Shown here in pieces: positions 44,529 to 55,260 of a stretch of 64,000 bases of DNA. Made by a program: the position numbers and the translations under genes. The notes under the pieces were generated by a model. The model ran no database searches. It was not told the origin of the DNA and saw only the letters and a program-made list of their open reading frames with translations. Numbering within the stretch: the stretch's first letter is position 1; every line of letters begins with the position of its first letter. Source of the stretch: Liquidambar formosana (lineage: Eukaryota; Streptophyta; Magnoliopsida; Saxifragales; Altingiaceae). The stretch spans positions 62,001 through 126,000 of the forward strand of contig JBBPBK010000063.1 of the NCBI GenBank assembly GCA_039720395.1. The letters run 5' to 3'.

Positions 44529-44600
44529 TAGCTCCTCCCCCGTTCTATCTGCGGGTTCCAGAGCTGTCTCTTCTACTCCGGGCCGTTCTCCCTTTCGTTG

Positions 44601-47186
44601 CTACAAGGGGACCTCGTCAATCTTGGCTTTTTTCTTCTGCTCAGGCTCTTGCCTCGGGGCTTTGAGTTTGCCAGTTCCCGAGCTGGGAAGGCGTGGGACC
44701 TTGGACTTCAGTTTGTCCTCAGAAGATGCTGAGTGGCCTGCATACTCTGCCAGAAAACACTCCCTGGCCGCCGCCTGATTTCCCTTTATCTCCATGATCC
44801 CTTCTGGGCTCGGGAACCTGATGGATTGGTGGTAGGAGGATGGGACAGCCTTTATAGCATGAATCCAAGGTCGCCCGAGTATCACATTGTAAGCTGACCT
44901 TTCCTGGATTACCACAAACGTCTCCATGGATTGCACTGGCCCGGCCCGAACTGGGAGCGTTATCTGCCCCAATGGGAAAGTCATGTTGCCATTAAAAGCT
45001 TTCAGGCTGACGTGGCAGGGCTTCAGGTCGGAGTCCTTGAGCCCGAGTTGACTGAACAATTTCTGAAACATGACGTTCACAGATGCCCCGTTATCCACAT
45101 AGACTTTGCCCACGTCGTAGTTCCCTATGAGCATGCGGACAACTAGAGCATCGTTGTGCGGGCAGCGTACCGTCCCATCAGTCTCGGCATCCCCGAAGAA
45201 AAGCAGTTTCTCACCATTTTCTCCCTCACTCTGAGGTAACAGTATTGGCTCGTCTCCAATATCACTGACTTCAGCATCTTGACACGCCATCCTATATTGT
45301 GCCCTAAGCTGGCTGGTTGACAGAGCGGTTTCCTCATATCCTCCGGTGATCATATCAATCCTCCCGAGGATCTTTGGTTGAGTGGATTGAGGAGCCCTGT
45401 TCTCGGGTTTTTTCTGTTCGGATGGCTGTCCCTTATCCTTTCGGGCTATAAACTCATCGAGTTTTCCTTCCTTGGCCCAAGCCTCGAGGTTGTACTTCAA
45501 AACCTTACAGTCCTCTGTCCTGTGGCCATGATCCTTGTGGTAACTGCAAAACAGCTTCTTATTTCTCTTCTCGGGCTCCGCGAACATAGGTCGAGGTTTC
45601 TGGAAGAAGTCCTTGTTCTCCAGTGCCTTCATTAACTTGTAGATGGGGAGAGTAAATACAGTGAAGATGGCCTGGTTTGGATTGGTGGGTGGCCTAGATT
45701 TCTCTCCTCGGGGATTATCCCTTTGTGACCTAGGGTCCTTTTTCTTGTCATCTTTTTCGCCAGTTTTGGCAGACTGTGGAGTGTAAAAATCATCCAACTT
45801 GGAATAATTGGCTACAGTGGAGAGTAGCTTGGCTAGGTTTCTGGGGGGATTAACAGTGAGCTCCTTAAACAGAGGTGACGGCTTCCTCAACCCGAGACGA
45901 AACAGATCCATCGCATTCTTCTCAATGGGCTCGTCAATCTCATTGTAGACCTCCCAGAACCTCTGAGAGAATTCCCGAAGTCCCTCCCCATCTTTCTGTT
46001 TCAGCTCGTATAGGTTCTGCATGGTCCTCGGGAATTTACAGCTGGTGATGAACCTTTTCTTGAACAGCTTGCTCAGTTCGTGCCAGCTGTCAATAGATTC
46101 GTCTGGGATCTTGGCCCACCACTTGAGAGCCACTTCCCCTAAACTCATGGGGAATATTTTGCAGAGAAAACCCTCGTTTCCAGCATATAACGACATACGT
46201 TGCAAGTAATAATTCAAATGATGGTCGGGGTCTATTGAAAGAGAGTAAAGAGTAAAGGTTATCTCGGAATACCCTCGTGGGATTGGGACCCGTTGAATCC
46301 ATCGTGTGAATGGGCTCCGAGCTATAGCGAGGCTTTCAGGTCTGTATCCCCCTCTACTCTGGTTACCCCGGTGTCTCTTGGAGGCTTCTTCCTCGTTTCT
46401 CTCACGCCTGGGTGACCGAGAGTGCTTTCTGCTCGTCCCCCCAGTACTTCTCTCCCCCCTTCTTTCAAGAGACCGAGACCTGTGATAGCGTCTCTCTTCT
46501 CTGTGAACTTCGTGCCCAGAACGCACCTGAGAACGAGGTCTTGGGTGGTCCTCATTCCACCTTCGCGCATGTTCTGAACGCCTTGAACTGCGTTCTGGGG
46601 ACCTCTGAATCAGCGCATGATGTTGTTCATCTCCCCCTCCCAGATGTCTCTGTTCTGGATCAGTTAATCGTGGTTGATCGTCATGTCTGCTGTGGTGGTG
46701 GTGGTGTGAGGCCCCTGGCCTGGGTGAGCTCTCCTGATGCCTGGTGCGACGGAGTGGACTGGTTTGGCTAGCCTCCTCAGCGACAATATTAACTCCGCGA
46801 GGAGCAAAAGTTCGCTGGAGGTAGCGGTGGTAATTTTGCTCCGCATTTAGCTTTGCGAGCTGCACCGATTGAATCTCCGATTGCATGGTTGCAATCAGTT
46901 CCACTACCGCCGCTGGGTTGGGGTTGTTTGTTACAGCCTTATCGAAGGCGGCTTTCAGAACAGGCTGGTCATCGAGAGAATGTAGGACAGCAGACATTTC
47001 AGGGGAGATATGATGTTGTTGAATCGGAGGAAGCTGACTGGTTCCCGCCGCAAGCAATGGCGGGTTGGTCTGTGGAGGCTGGGTTTCTGCTCGTTTCCCA
47101 GCATCGCCTGTAATGGCTTGGTCTACGCGAGTAAAGTTCGCTCCAGATCTGGTTCGCCCGAAGGTGGGCGGAGGTGGTGTAGCCAT
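44601..47186 (-). CDS. gag-protease of gypsy copy 2, intact
   Basis: 861 residues from ATG 47186, 17 bases beyond the primer-binding site. In order: Pro/Gln-rich N-terminus, an Arg/Ser/His-rich region (about 125-280), gag core (WWAKIPDESIDSWHELSKLF, about 335-355), a zinc-knuckle-like CSYHKDHGHRTEDC (about 545-560) and an aspartic protease YVDNGASVNVMF (about 685-697; DNGA in place of the usual DTG/DSG). It ends DEVPL then TAG CAA, and pol continues in the same frame. Confidence 0.95.
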   Translation of the reverse strand: MATPPPPTFGRTRSGANFTRVDQAITGDAGKRAETQPPQTNPPLLAAGTSQLPPIQQHHISPEMSAVLHSLDDQPVLKAAFDKAVTNNPNPAAVVELIATMQSEIQSVQLAKLNAEQNYHRYLQRTFAPRGVNIVAEEASQTSPLRRTRHQESSPRPGASHHHHHSRHDDQPRLTDPEQRHLGGGDEQHHALIQRSPERSSRRSEHARRWNEDHPRPRSQVRSGHEVHREERRYHRSRSLERRGERSTGGTSRKHSRSPRRERNEEEASKRHRGNQSRGGYRPESLAIARSPFTRWIQRVPIPRGYSEITFTLYSLSIDPDHHLNYYLQRMSLYAGNEGFLCKIFPMSLGEVALKWWAKIPDESIDSWHELSKLFKKRFITSCKFPRTMQNLYELKQKDGEGLREFSQRFWEVYNEIDEPIEKNAMDLFRLGLRKPSPLFKELTVNPPRNLAKLLSTVANYSKLDDFYTPQSAKTGEKDDKKKDPRSQRDNPRGEKSRPPTNPNQAIFTVFTLPIYKLMKALENKDFFQKPRPMFAEPEKRNKKLFCSYHKDHGHRTEDCKVLKYNLEAWAKEGKLDEFIARKDKGQPSEQKKPENRAPQSTQPKILGRIDMITGGYEETALSTSQLRAQYRMACQDAEVSDIGDEPILLPQSEGENGEKLLFFGDAETDGTVRCPHNDALVVRMLIGNYDVGKVYVDNGASVNVMFQKLFSQLGLKDSDLKPCHVSLKAFNGNMTFPLGQITLPVRAGPVQSMETFVVIQERSAYNVILGRPWIHAIKAVPSSYHQSIRFPSPEGIMEIKGNQAAARECFLAEYAGHSASSEDKLKSKVPRLPSSGTGKLKAPRQEPEQKKKAKIDEVPL

Positions 47187-47201
47187 CTTATCGCGATGGT
47201 T

Positions 47202-47218
47202 CCCACAGACGGCGCCAA
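47202..47218 (-). other. Primer-binding site of gypsy copy 2
   Basis: Reverse complement of TGGCGCCGTCTGTGGGA, just inside the LTR at 47221. Confidence 0.85.
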
Positions 47219-47220
47219 AT

Positions 47221-47921
47221 TGTACGGGGTAAAATCTTTCTCCCCGAACTACGTGTTGATGATGGAGCTTGTTCCCTCGCCTGGACCTGCAATCACAAGC
47301 TTGGAAAATGGGTCAGAGGGTAGGCCAAGGTGGGTTTTGGCCGTGCCCTCTCCGAAGCTTAAGTCAGAAAGCTGCACTGTGGAGAATGAGGCAAGGAAGA
47401 AGATGAATCTCAGAGAATTAGGGTACTGTAGCTTACCAAATTAGGCTGTATCGTATTCTTTTTATACCCACCTGTACGGACTGACCATGTGAGGTCAGAT
47501 AACTGCTTGGGTTAGGTCAGATCTGACCATGGTTTGCCCATAACCGTCTGACCATAGTTTAGTGACCATGGTTGGCCAGAGAATCGTGGTTTCTTGTAAC
47601 CGTTGTGTCAGGAATTACAGCTGCTAGGACAGTTTTGGACTGTAGTAGGATTTGGACTGTAGTACGAGTCATAAGACAGGTGCCCCGAGGTGAAAGCCAA
47701 GAACCGAGTTGGGAGATCACGTGCCCTGTAGCGGGTCCCACCGTGTAGGCCTCCCACGTGTCAAGTGAAGTGTTTTAACTCCTTGCCCCGAGCTGGATCT
47801 TCGGAGGCGAATCACGTGCGTTGTGGTTGGCCTGGTTGAGCAATCTTCGCCACGTGTCAGCGTTTCAGACTTGAACCTTCCATCCCGAGTTGAAACCTCA
47901 GTTCAGATATATTTCCACACA
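47221..47921 (-). repeat. 5' LTR of gypsy copy 2
   Basis: 701 bp, nearly identical to 36204-36904. Followed by GAAAG at 47922-47926. Confidence 0.95.
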
Positions 47922-47926
47922 GAAAG

Positions 47927-49946
47927 TAATAGCACAGTTGAGACTACTGGTAAGAGCACTAATAGATAGCAAATTGTGTTTATAAGAAGGAACACACAAT
48001 ACATTAGAAAGAGGAAGATTTGGTAAAAGAGAAACATCACCAGTTTTTGTAATGGGTATGTGTATGGGGTCTAATTCTAGACCTTGAACACTGCTGATGG
48101 TGATGGAGCTAAATCTCACAGATGGACTTGCATACAAAAGCTAGAAGACAATGTCAGAAGGTAGGCCAAGGTGGATTTGGCCAAGCCCTCTCCAAAGCTT
48201 AAGTTAGAAGTCGTTTATGGAGGTAAAGGCAAGGAAGAAGATGAATCTCAGGGAATTAGGGCACTGTACCTTACCTTATTTGGTTGCATCATATTCTATT
48301 TATACCCACCTGTACGAACTGACCATAGGAGGTCAGGTAACTGCTTTGGTTAGGTCAGATCTGACCATGGTTTACCCATAACCGTCTGATCACGATTTGC
48401 TAATCATGGTTGGATAAATAACCATAGTTTCATATAACTATTCTGTCAGAGTTAACAGTTGTGTTCAAAGGTTTTGACTGTATTGGTGACTTGGACTGTA
48501 GTGTGAGCCATGTAACGAGCGTCCTGAGCTAAATAAACGGTCCTGACCTGGATAATGACGTGTCTTACCTTGGTTGATTATGTTACGTCAGCAATCCTCA
48601 TTCGAGCTCCTTGCCTCGAACTGGGATCTTCGGTTCAGGAATATTTCCACACAGTATGAATGCACCATTTGGTAGTTGAACCGGGCGAAAGAATTGAGAA
48701 TTAACTTTTGTAAAAATGGAATCAAATGGTGTTATGTGATTAGTGACCCTGGTGTCAATAATCTAAGGATTGGAGAATAAGGAATTTTAAGTATTGAGAG
48801 AAGACTTACCAGCTAGGTTGGCACTGGGAGTAGATTTACCCAAATAGATCAGATTTAGGAGCTGATTGTATTGATCAGTGGTGAATTGAGGGGCTGCTAG
48901 AGAAGTTGACTGGGCATGGTTGGCATGTGGGGTGCCCTGTTAATGGTTACCCTTAGTAGTATCATCTCATGGCGGGTATCTGTTCTTGGTATAACAACGA
49001 TCCTCAGTGTGGCCAAGTTTGTGGCAATATGTGCAGCGAGGGCACTCACGACATGATCTATATGTGGAACCACGGCCTGAATTAGAATTAAAACTAGAAT
49101 TTTGTTGGACTCGACCGGTGTGTGGTTGATTGTGAATAGCAACAACAGTAGAGGGCATAGAATTGGTAGCACTAATCTGGTTGACCATAGAAACAGTGCT
49201 ATCAATGTGAGTCTCATATGAGGTACGCATGAGGCGTTGGTGTTCTTCAAGAACAAGGCTATAAGCTCTATTAATAGTTGGCAATGGATCCATTAGTAAA
49301 ATATGGCTTCATGTAGCAGAGAATGTGTCATTGAGGCCCATTAAGAACTGCATAAGTCTCTCTTTTTGTTGGATTTGGATAAGAGCTTTCATAGTTCCAC
49401 AAGAACAAGAAGGAATGATGATATAGGGTGACAACTCATCCCAGAGAGCTTTTAGCTTAGTATAGTAGACAGAAACAGAAGATTGTTTTTTAAAATGGTA
49501 GATGATATCACGTCGGATGTGATAAGTCTTAGCAACATTACCTTGTGAGAAACGTTCACGCAAATTACTCCAAACACAAGCAGTAGTGTCAAAATAAATT
49601 ATGCTATCACGGAGGTCTTTGGAAATGGCATCCAACAACCATGAAAGGACCATCGTGTTGCAATAAGACTATGAACCAAAGGTTAATGAAGAGGCATTGG
49701 GTTGTTTCACAAAACCATTCACAAACCCAAGTTTATTCTTGGCTGTGAGCACCATTTTCATTGCCCTACTCCAAGTATGATAATTTTCTCCATCAAGAAG
49801 GGTAGAGATAAGAACGTTTCTAGGATTGTTAGAAGGGTGAAGATAAAAGGGATCATTATAGTGATCATTAGAAACATCATAAGAAAGAGCTTCACAGGTC
49901 AACATGCTACAAAAGGTATGAAGGAGAGTAGTTGTAATATATCAGA
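47927..49946 (-). pseudogene. copia gag and protease/pre-integrase, decayed
   Basis: The minus strand begins near 49905 with a gag N-terminus (STLLDGENYHTWSRAMKM), then the gag core (LWDELSPY), a CCHC knuckle CTYCHKLGHTEDRC near 49030-48990, and the pre-integrase stretch LPLSNVLCVPSYKHNLLSI near 48020-47970. Stops occur (for example 49669-49671). A degenerate gypsy LTR (48134-48653) splits it, and the frame resumes beyond gypsy copy 2 at 36198. Confidence 0.85.
48134..48653 (-). mobile_element. Old truncated gypsy LTR of the same family
   Basis: Diverged relative of the 701-bp LTR (GTAGGCCAAGG...TATACCCACCTGTACG...ATTTCCACACA). About 90 bp of one end and some internal pieces are missing. No clear target duplication. 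It is older than gypsy copies 1 and 2. Confidence 0.8.
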
Positions 49947-49964
49947 CCTGTGGCTCTGATACCA
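49947..49964 (-). other. Primer-binding site of copia element
   Basis: The minus strand reads TGGTATCAGAGCCACAGG, complementary to initiator tRNA-Met and directly adjacent to the LTR. Confidence 0.95.
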
Positions 49965-50589
49965 TGTGAAAGAAATAGAGAATAATTTCTGTGTATTATT
50001 TCCAATAGGTATAGCTGTACACAGTGGCGGATCCAAGAATTTGTGCTAGGGGGCAACTTTCTTTGGATGTAACTGTGTTTTTTTTTTTTCCTCTTTCTAA
50101 CTCTATAAATTAAATAATCATTTAAAGTAGCCTTCTATATACAATAAAATTAATAAGAACAAAGAAAATTGTTTGAACTTAATAATTAATACAAAAACTT
50201 AAATATTCATTGATAATTTCTTTTTCTTTTTTTATAAAGTAATGTATGTATTAAACCAAAAAGGGGCATAACCCAAGGACATGAGACATATACAAGCACT
50301 AACCAAGAGCCTTAGCTAAAACTTTAGGAACTCCATGTACAAAAGAAATAAAAGAACACCTACTAGTACTAGTATACGTGACAACAAAACCACCAAAAAA
50401 GAGTCTTTACAAAAGACGACTTGAGGTCAAAATCGAAGTTTCCACCCCATCAAAAGTTCTTACGTTCCTACTTTATAATTGTCCCCAACGAGTCTTCATG
50501 TTTTGAAAGCGTTGAATGATAATCTCATTGTCAATGCTATCAAAAATATTTTTTTCATTATACAACCAAACTATTATTCATCCATTCAT

Positions 50590-52795
50590 CTCCCATTCAG
50601 TTACGCAATTGACTTTTCATGATCTTCATAGTAGAAAACATCTTCTCCACTGTAGCAGTCCCAATAGGTAGAATCAATGCCAATGTCACAAGCAAGTACA
50701 CTAAGGGATATACTATGTCTTTCTTAGTTTGAACCATTTTTTGAGCTAGATCACCAATCCCTTTCAATCTTGAAAATTCACTACTAGAATGCATATCAAT
50801 AATATAAGTCTCAAGTTGATTCTCAAGTGCCACTAACTGCGCTACAGAAAATTCTTTTGGATAAAGTTGGGCAAGGTGAATTAATTTTTGCTTGTCAAAA
50901 GTAGAGAATGAATCCTTTGGACTTAAACATGCCACACAAATAAGCAACTCAGTGTTTGCTTCAGTGAAACGACTATTTAGTTCTTGAAGTTGCGAATCTA
51001 TAATAGCATAAAAAAACTCAACACGATAGTGATGTAGGTTTGTGATTGCTTGAGCATTACGTCATGGACGCCTTGGAGTTACAAATATATCATCCATAGT
51101 GGGAACAACTATACTATGTTTGCTACAAAAAGAAGAAACTTGATCGAGCAAAGATTCCCACCCATTCTCCCTTATTGTTTGCAATCGTTGCTTAGTTATT
51201 TCAACCAAAGCCATAGCATTTATAATATCTTGGTCTTTCCTTTGTAATGCTTGTGACAATTCATTTGTAATTCCCAATATCTCTTTCATTAAATATAGAT
51301 GAAATACAAATTCAAATGATTGCAATGAATCCAATAGAGAACTTGTATCCAAGCCATCTTCTGCGATTACCTAAAGAACATCAATTACAGATGAAAACAT
51401 GATATGCAAGTTGACCAAAGTACCATAATGTGAGCCCCAACGTGTATCACTAGAACGGATAAGGCTAATTTCCTGATTTAGTCCCCATCCACTTGAAAGC
51501 TCGCCTTTCTCAAGTGCTTGCATAACCATGGTAGCTTGTTTCTCTCGAAGTGTATCATAACGTTTACATGAGGCTCCAACAGTATTCACTACACTACCAA
51601 CCAAGTGGAAGAACAAGGCAATTCTTTCATGATTCTTTGCCACAGCCACAAGAGTCAATTGAAGTTAGTGAGAAAAATAATGACAATAAAAGGCACATTC
51701 ATTCTTCTTCATAATAAGTGTTTTAAGACCATTCAACTCACCTTGCATATTACTAGCCCCATCATAACCTTGCCCACGCAACCTAGATATGCTCAATCCA
51801 TGTCGGAAAAATAATTCTTGAATAGCCGTCTTGAGAGAGAGGGCAGTGGTACTAGTAACATGTTCAATACCCAAAAATCGCTCAATTATATGTCCCTTCT
51901 TGTCCACACACCGCAATACAACGGCCATTTGCTCCTTAGTTGATATGTCATGAGATTCATCAACCAAGACTGAAAAAAATGAATCACTAATATCTCTAAT
52001 AATAGCATTAATGATTTCAGCTACAGCGGCACTTACAATGTCCTTTTGAATATAAAGTGCTGTCAATTTGTGATTTTCAAGAGCATTTTTCAATGCAACC
52101 ACTTTGATTTCCTCATTATGATCAACAAGAAAATACAAAAGCTGAAGAAAGTTTCCTTGGTTGCTTGATTCTTTAGATTCATCATGACTACGGAATGGAA
52201 GCCCCTGTCGTAGAAGAAATCAAATGCAATCTAGTGATGCAGTCAAGCGAGTTCGGTATTCTCTACTAGCTTGGTTCGAATGCTTAGAGAAAATTGTTTG
52301 AATATGTTGCTTTTAGTTCATTAAAGCTTGACACTCATTCCAAGCATTGTTGTGTGTAATACTGGATTTTCCAACATAATTTCTTAACTTTTCCTTCTTC
52401 TTCCAATTCGAAAATCCCTTAGTAACAAACGAGTCACCACCAGCTTGTTGTCCAATATTTGGTTTAAAAAGGTAGCAACATAGGCAAAATGCAGCAATTT
52501 TTTGCTATGCTGTACTCTAACCAATTACCATACTTATTAAACCAAAGAGGGTTGAATCCTTGTGATGCATCTCCATACTTCTTTTTTGGAAAAGTATGGT
52601 TACGAGGTTGACAAGGACCCTTTAGCAAATATGCCCTTCGAATTTGGTCTCTATTATTTGCATTGTAATATGAAATCCGAGGTCGTAGCCCTAGATCTGT
52701 AGGAAGATCATCCAAATTGATATCTCCACGACTTCTTTTTAGAGAATCATCATTTCTCTTTGGAGGGGGTGATAACTCCGATGTTGGACTTTCTC
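50590..52795 (-). pseudogene. hAT transposase (TTF-type/DUF4371 class), multiply broken
   Basis: In order on the minus strand: N-terminal segment with KGPCQPRNHTFP (TTF zinc-finger region, 52715-52464); DUF4371-like part with VDESHDISTKEQMAVVLR and LRGQGYDGASNMQGELNGLK (52138-51665); a DTRWGSHYGTL segment (51658-51371); and the C-terminal dimerisation region ATVEKMFSTMKIMKSQLRN (to about 50597). Stops and frameshifts separate the pieces. Confidence 0.88.
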
Positions 52796-52799
52796 TTTA

Positions 52800-54000
52800 A
52801 AAAATTGTCCATAACTGATTCAAGAGAAAGTTTATATTTAAATTTATATAAGAACCGTGAACCTACTTAACACACTAACTCAATATTCCAATTATCTTCT
52901 AAACTCAACTATGGTCTGATTCTAAATTTATAAGTTTCTAAATTTTAACTACTGGACTCACATATAAGTGCTTCAATGCTTCACTTTCCAAAAACTCAAC
53001 ATTTCAAAACAGTATATGCAATTATGCATAAGGCACTTGATGCAGCTAAAACAATAAATTATTTTTGAAAGCAAAATTGAAGAAAACAAGCCAAATGAAA
53101 CTTACTTTTTTTACTCATTTCAAGCAGACAAGCAATACACGAATTGCAAAACTAATTGACTAAGGACTGGAGTCAAGATGACAAATAAAATTTAAAGGAA
53201 AAAAAAAAAAAAACTAAGTAAACTTAGCAAATATGTGTGTATTTAAATAATAACAATATAAAAATTAAAAAGGATATGAGTAATAACTAATGAGATACAT
53301 TAATACATATAATGCCAAACTAGCAATATGCCAAAAATTGCATCCCAATTGGGCAATTGGAATTAAATAAGCTAAAATTGGTTCAGGACCACTCAAAAAG
53401 TTGCATCCTAATTAAATAAGCCAATATGCCAAAAGCTACATGCCAATTAAATAACATATAGAGTTATAAACGGCGGACCATGCCAAAAGGAAAAGGCTGA
53501 AAAGCTACTCAACCTTAAAGTCTTGATTCTTTAATCTTTAGTGTCGACTTGGTCCACTTGAGTCAAGGCTACAAACGCCAAAGTCCAAACCCATCAGGCC
53601 ACCGGCTATCGTGAAAGTGAAAGTATGAAACTGTATGATTTGTGAACCATGACTGATCAATAGTGATGATTGACAATTCACAACATGACATACAGAAATT
53701 TTGGGGGGGGGGGGAACCCTAACCCTAGAATTATGAAAAGATGAGAGAGAAATAGAGAATGTAAAGGAGAAATTGAGAGAGGATTAAACTATTAAAGGGT
53801 TACCTATGATTTTGGACCTTTTGGTGGAGCCCTTTGCACTCAGGAGGAGCCTTGGATTCTTGGAGAGATGGAGAGTTCGGAGACTTCTGGAGTCTTGGAG
53901 GGGTCAGTTTACAAGAAGCCAACAAGAGTGGCCGAGTGGGTTTTGAAGACTCCAGCAAATCATGTCATGACTCATGGGTCAGAGTGGGGAAAAAAAGAAA
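52800..54000. other. Non-coding 5' part of the hAT element
   Basis: AT-rich with a (G)11 run at 53704-53714. No gene seen. Short frames here (for example 53834-54073) have no recognisable features. Confidence 0.6.
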
Positions 54001-54376
54001 AGAGAGAGGAGTAGGGGGGTTCAATTATAAAATTAGAGAGGTCAAAAAAATATTTCAGAGGGGTCAGATTTAAAAATGTAGACAGATACGTATAGCAAAA
54101 TTTTTTTTTTCAATAGGTGAGGGGGGTCACCTGCCCCCCTGGCACCCCCCCTCCCTCCACCCTAGCTGTACATATATAGGGAACTTACAATCCTAGATCC
54201 CATAATCGAGGGATTGAGAATAATATGGGGACTAATCTAAGGAAATTAATAAACCCATAATCAAGGGATAGAGATTGATAAGGGGAATATACAAGGAAAG
54301 GATTACAACATAATTGCAAATGAATATGGAACTGATTCAGCAAATCTGTCAAGGAGAAATATTAGCTAAGAGAAAT

Positions 54377-54853
54377 CGAGTACTTACTGGATGCCACACA
54401 AATGAGCAAGGCAAGAAATTTCATAGATTTCATGTTGATATGTCGAGATTTGCATTTTATTTTATTTGCTAGGAATACACCCACTCATTCGCACACTCAC
54501 ATCCATCTGGAATCAAAACTAGCTAAAACTTCTAGGAAACCTACACCCATATTAGGGCCGGCAGGACATGGACCGCCATTGGTTGTCGGGATTTGAATTT
54601 AATAGCACCATTTTGTGAGACCCAAAGAAATGGTAATGCCCTAGTTAGCCCCACGTCAAATTCAACTTGGCAGCTGGATACCGTGTGAAGGAGGTTATTA
54701 ATTTAGACCTTCGGTGGGATTAGTCTAGTCCAACGTGGCTCCTCTCCAGCTGTGAAATGGAGAAATGAATGAAGAGATCACGGAGTAATTGCAGCAATGG
54801 AACCCACAAGGCCAAGCCCACAACGCTCCGCCGTCATTAGTCAATTTAGTCGT
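54377..54853. other. Gene-free region, partly duplicate of 10.47-10.72 kb
   Basis: From about 54718 the sequence matches the 3' flank of gene C. Nothing recognisable before that. Confidence 0.6.
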
Positions 54854-55259
54854 GGGAATGGCTATTGCAACCCCCGATTCTTATCACCCACCCCATATCT
54901 TTTAGGTTTTTAAGGTTTTATTCAAAATATAAAAGGTTTTTATGAAAACCGGTTGACATGTCCACTAGAAAACATCATTTTGAACAACTTTGTAAAAGAA
55001 AGGTTTTACTAAATCTATTGTTTAAATATACTTTTTAGTCATTTATAGTCTTTATTTTATTTTTTACCAAAAAGTCTACCTAAACGATAGATTTTGGAAA
55101 AACTTTCTTCTCCAAAGTTGTTCAAAATGATGTTTTTTAGTGGACCAAGCGATTGGTTTATGCAAAATACTTTTATATTTTTTATGAAATCTTAAAAACT
55201 AAAATGAAAGGGGTGGGATTATAAGAATGAGGGGTTGCAAACTTGCAATAGCCGTTCCC
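54854..55259. mobile_element. 406-bp palindromic MITE at the 3' end of pseudogene D
   Basis: Flanked by TTTAGTCGT (54845-54853 and 55260-55268). Ends GGGAATGGCTATTGCAA and the reverse complement with one mismatch. Internal arms also pair (AACATCATTTTGAACAACTTTG with its complement near 55112-55133), so most of it folds back. A 9-bp duplication suggests a Mutator-type MITE. Confidence 0.9.
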
Positions 55260-55260
55260 T

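Larger units (their letters stand above)
36204..47921 (-). mobile_element. Tat/Retand-like Ty3/gypsy LTR retrotransposon, copy 2 (young)
   Basis: 11.7 kb, inserted in the copia pre-integrase region with target duplication GAAAG (36199-36203 and 47922-47926). The 701-bp LTRs differ at one position that I can find (36586 against 47603), so the insertion is very recent. All three reading frames (gag-pro, pol, antisense gene with introns) are open. Same family and structure as copy 1. Confidence 0.97.
50022..54162 (-). mobile_element. hAT-superfamily DNA transposon inserted in copia LTR
   Basis: Flanked by TAGCTGTACA (50012-50021 and 54163-54172), which includes the 8-bp duplication expected for hAT. 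The left end begins CAGTGGCGGATCC; the right end is a degenerate partner (GGGTGGAGGGAGG as reverse complement). It carries a decayed transposase on the minus strand. Confidence 0.85.
30498..54371 (-). mobile_element. Ty1/copia retrotransposon carrying nested insertions
   Basis: The host target duplication GAAAT is at 30493-30497 and 54372-54376. On the minus strand the 5' LTR is at 54371-49965 (split by a hAT element), the primer-binding site at 49964-49947, then gag, protease/pre-integrase, integrase, RT, RNase H, the polypurine tract (32083-32075) and the 3' LTR (32074-30498, also split). LTRs start TCTTAGCT and end TTTCACA, non-canonical TC...CA ends. The coding parts are full of stops and frameshifts. 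Nested insertions account for most of its 23.9 kb. Confidence 0.85.
49965..54371 (-). repeat. 5' LTR of copia element, split by hAT element
   Basis: Parts 49965-50021 and 54163-54371 together give an LTR of about 255 bp. Followed by target duplication GAAAT at 54372-54376. Confidence 0.8.

Noticed and set aside
53834..54073. Plus-strand 79-codon frame in the hAT element
   Set aside because: No domain, opposite to the transposase, in non-coding subterminal sequence.
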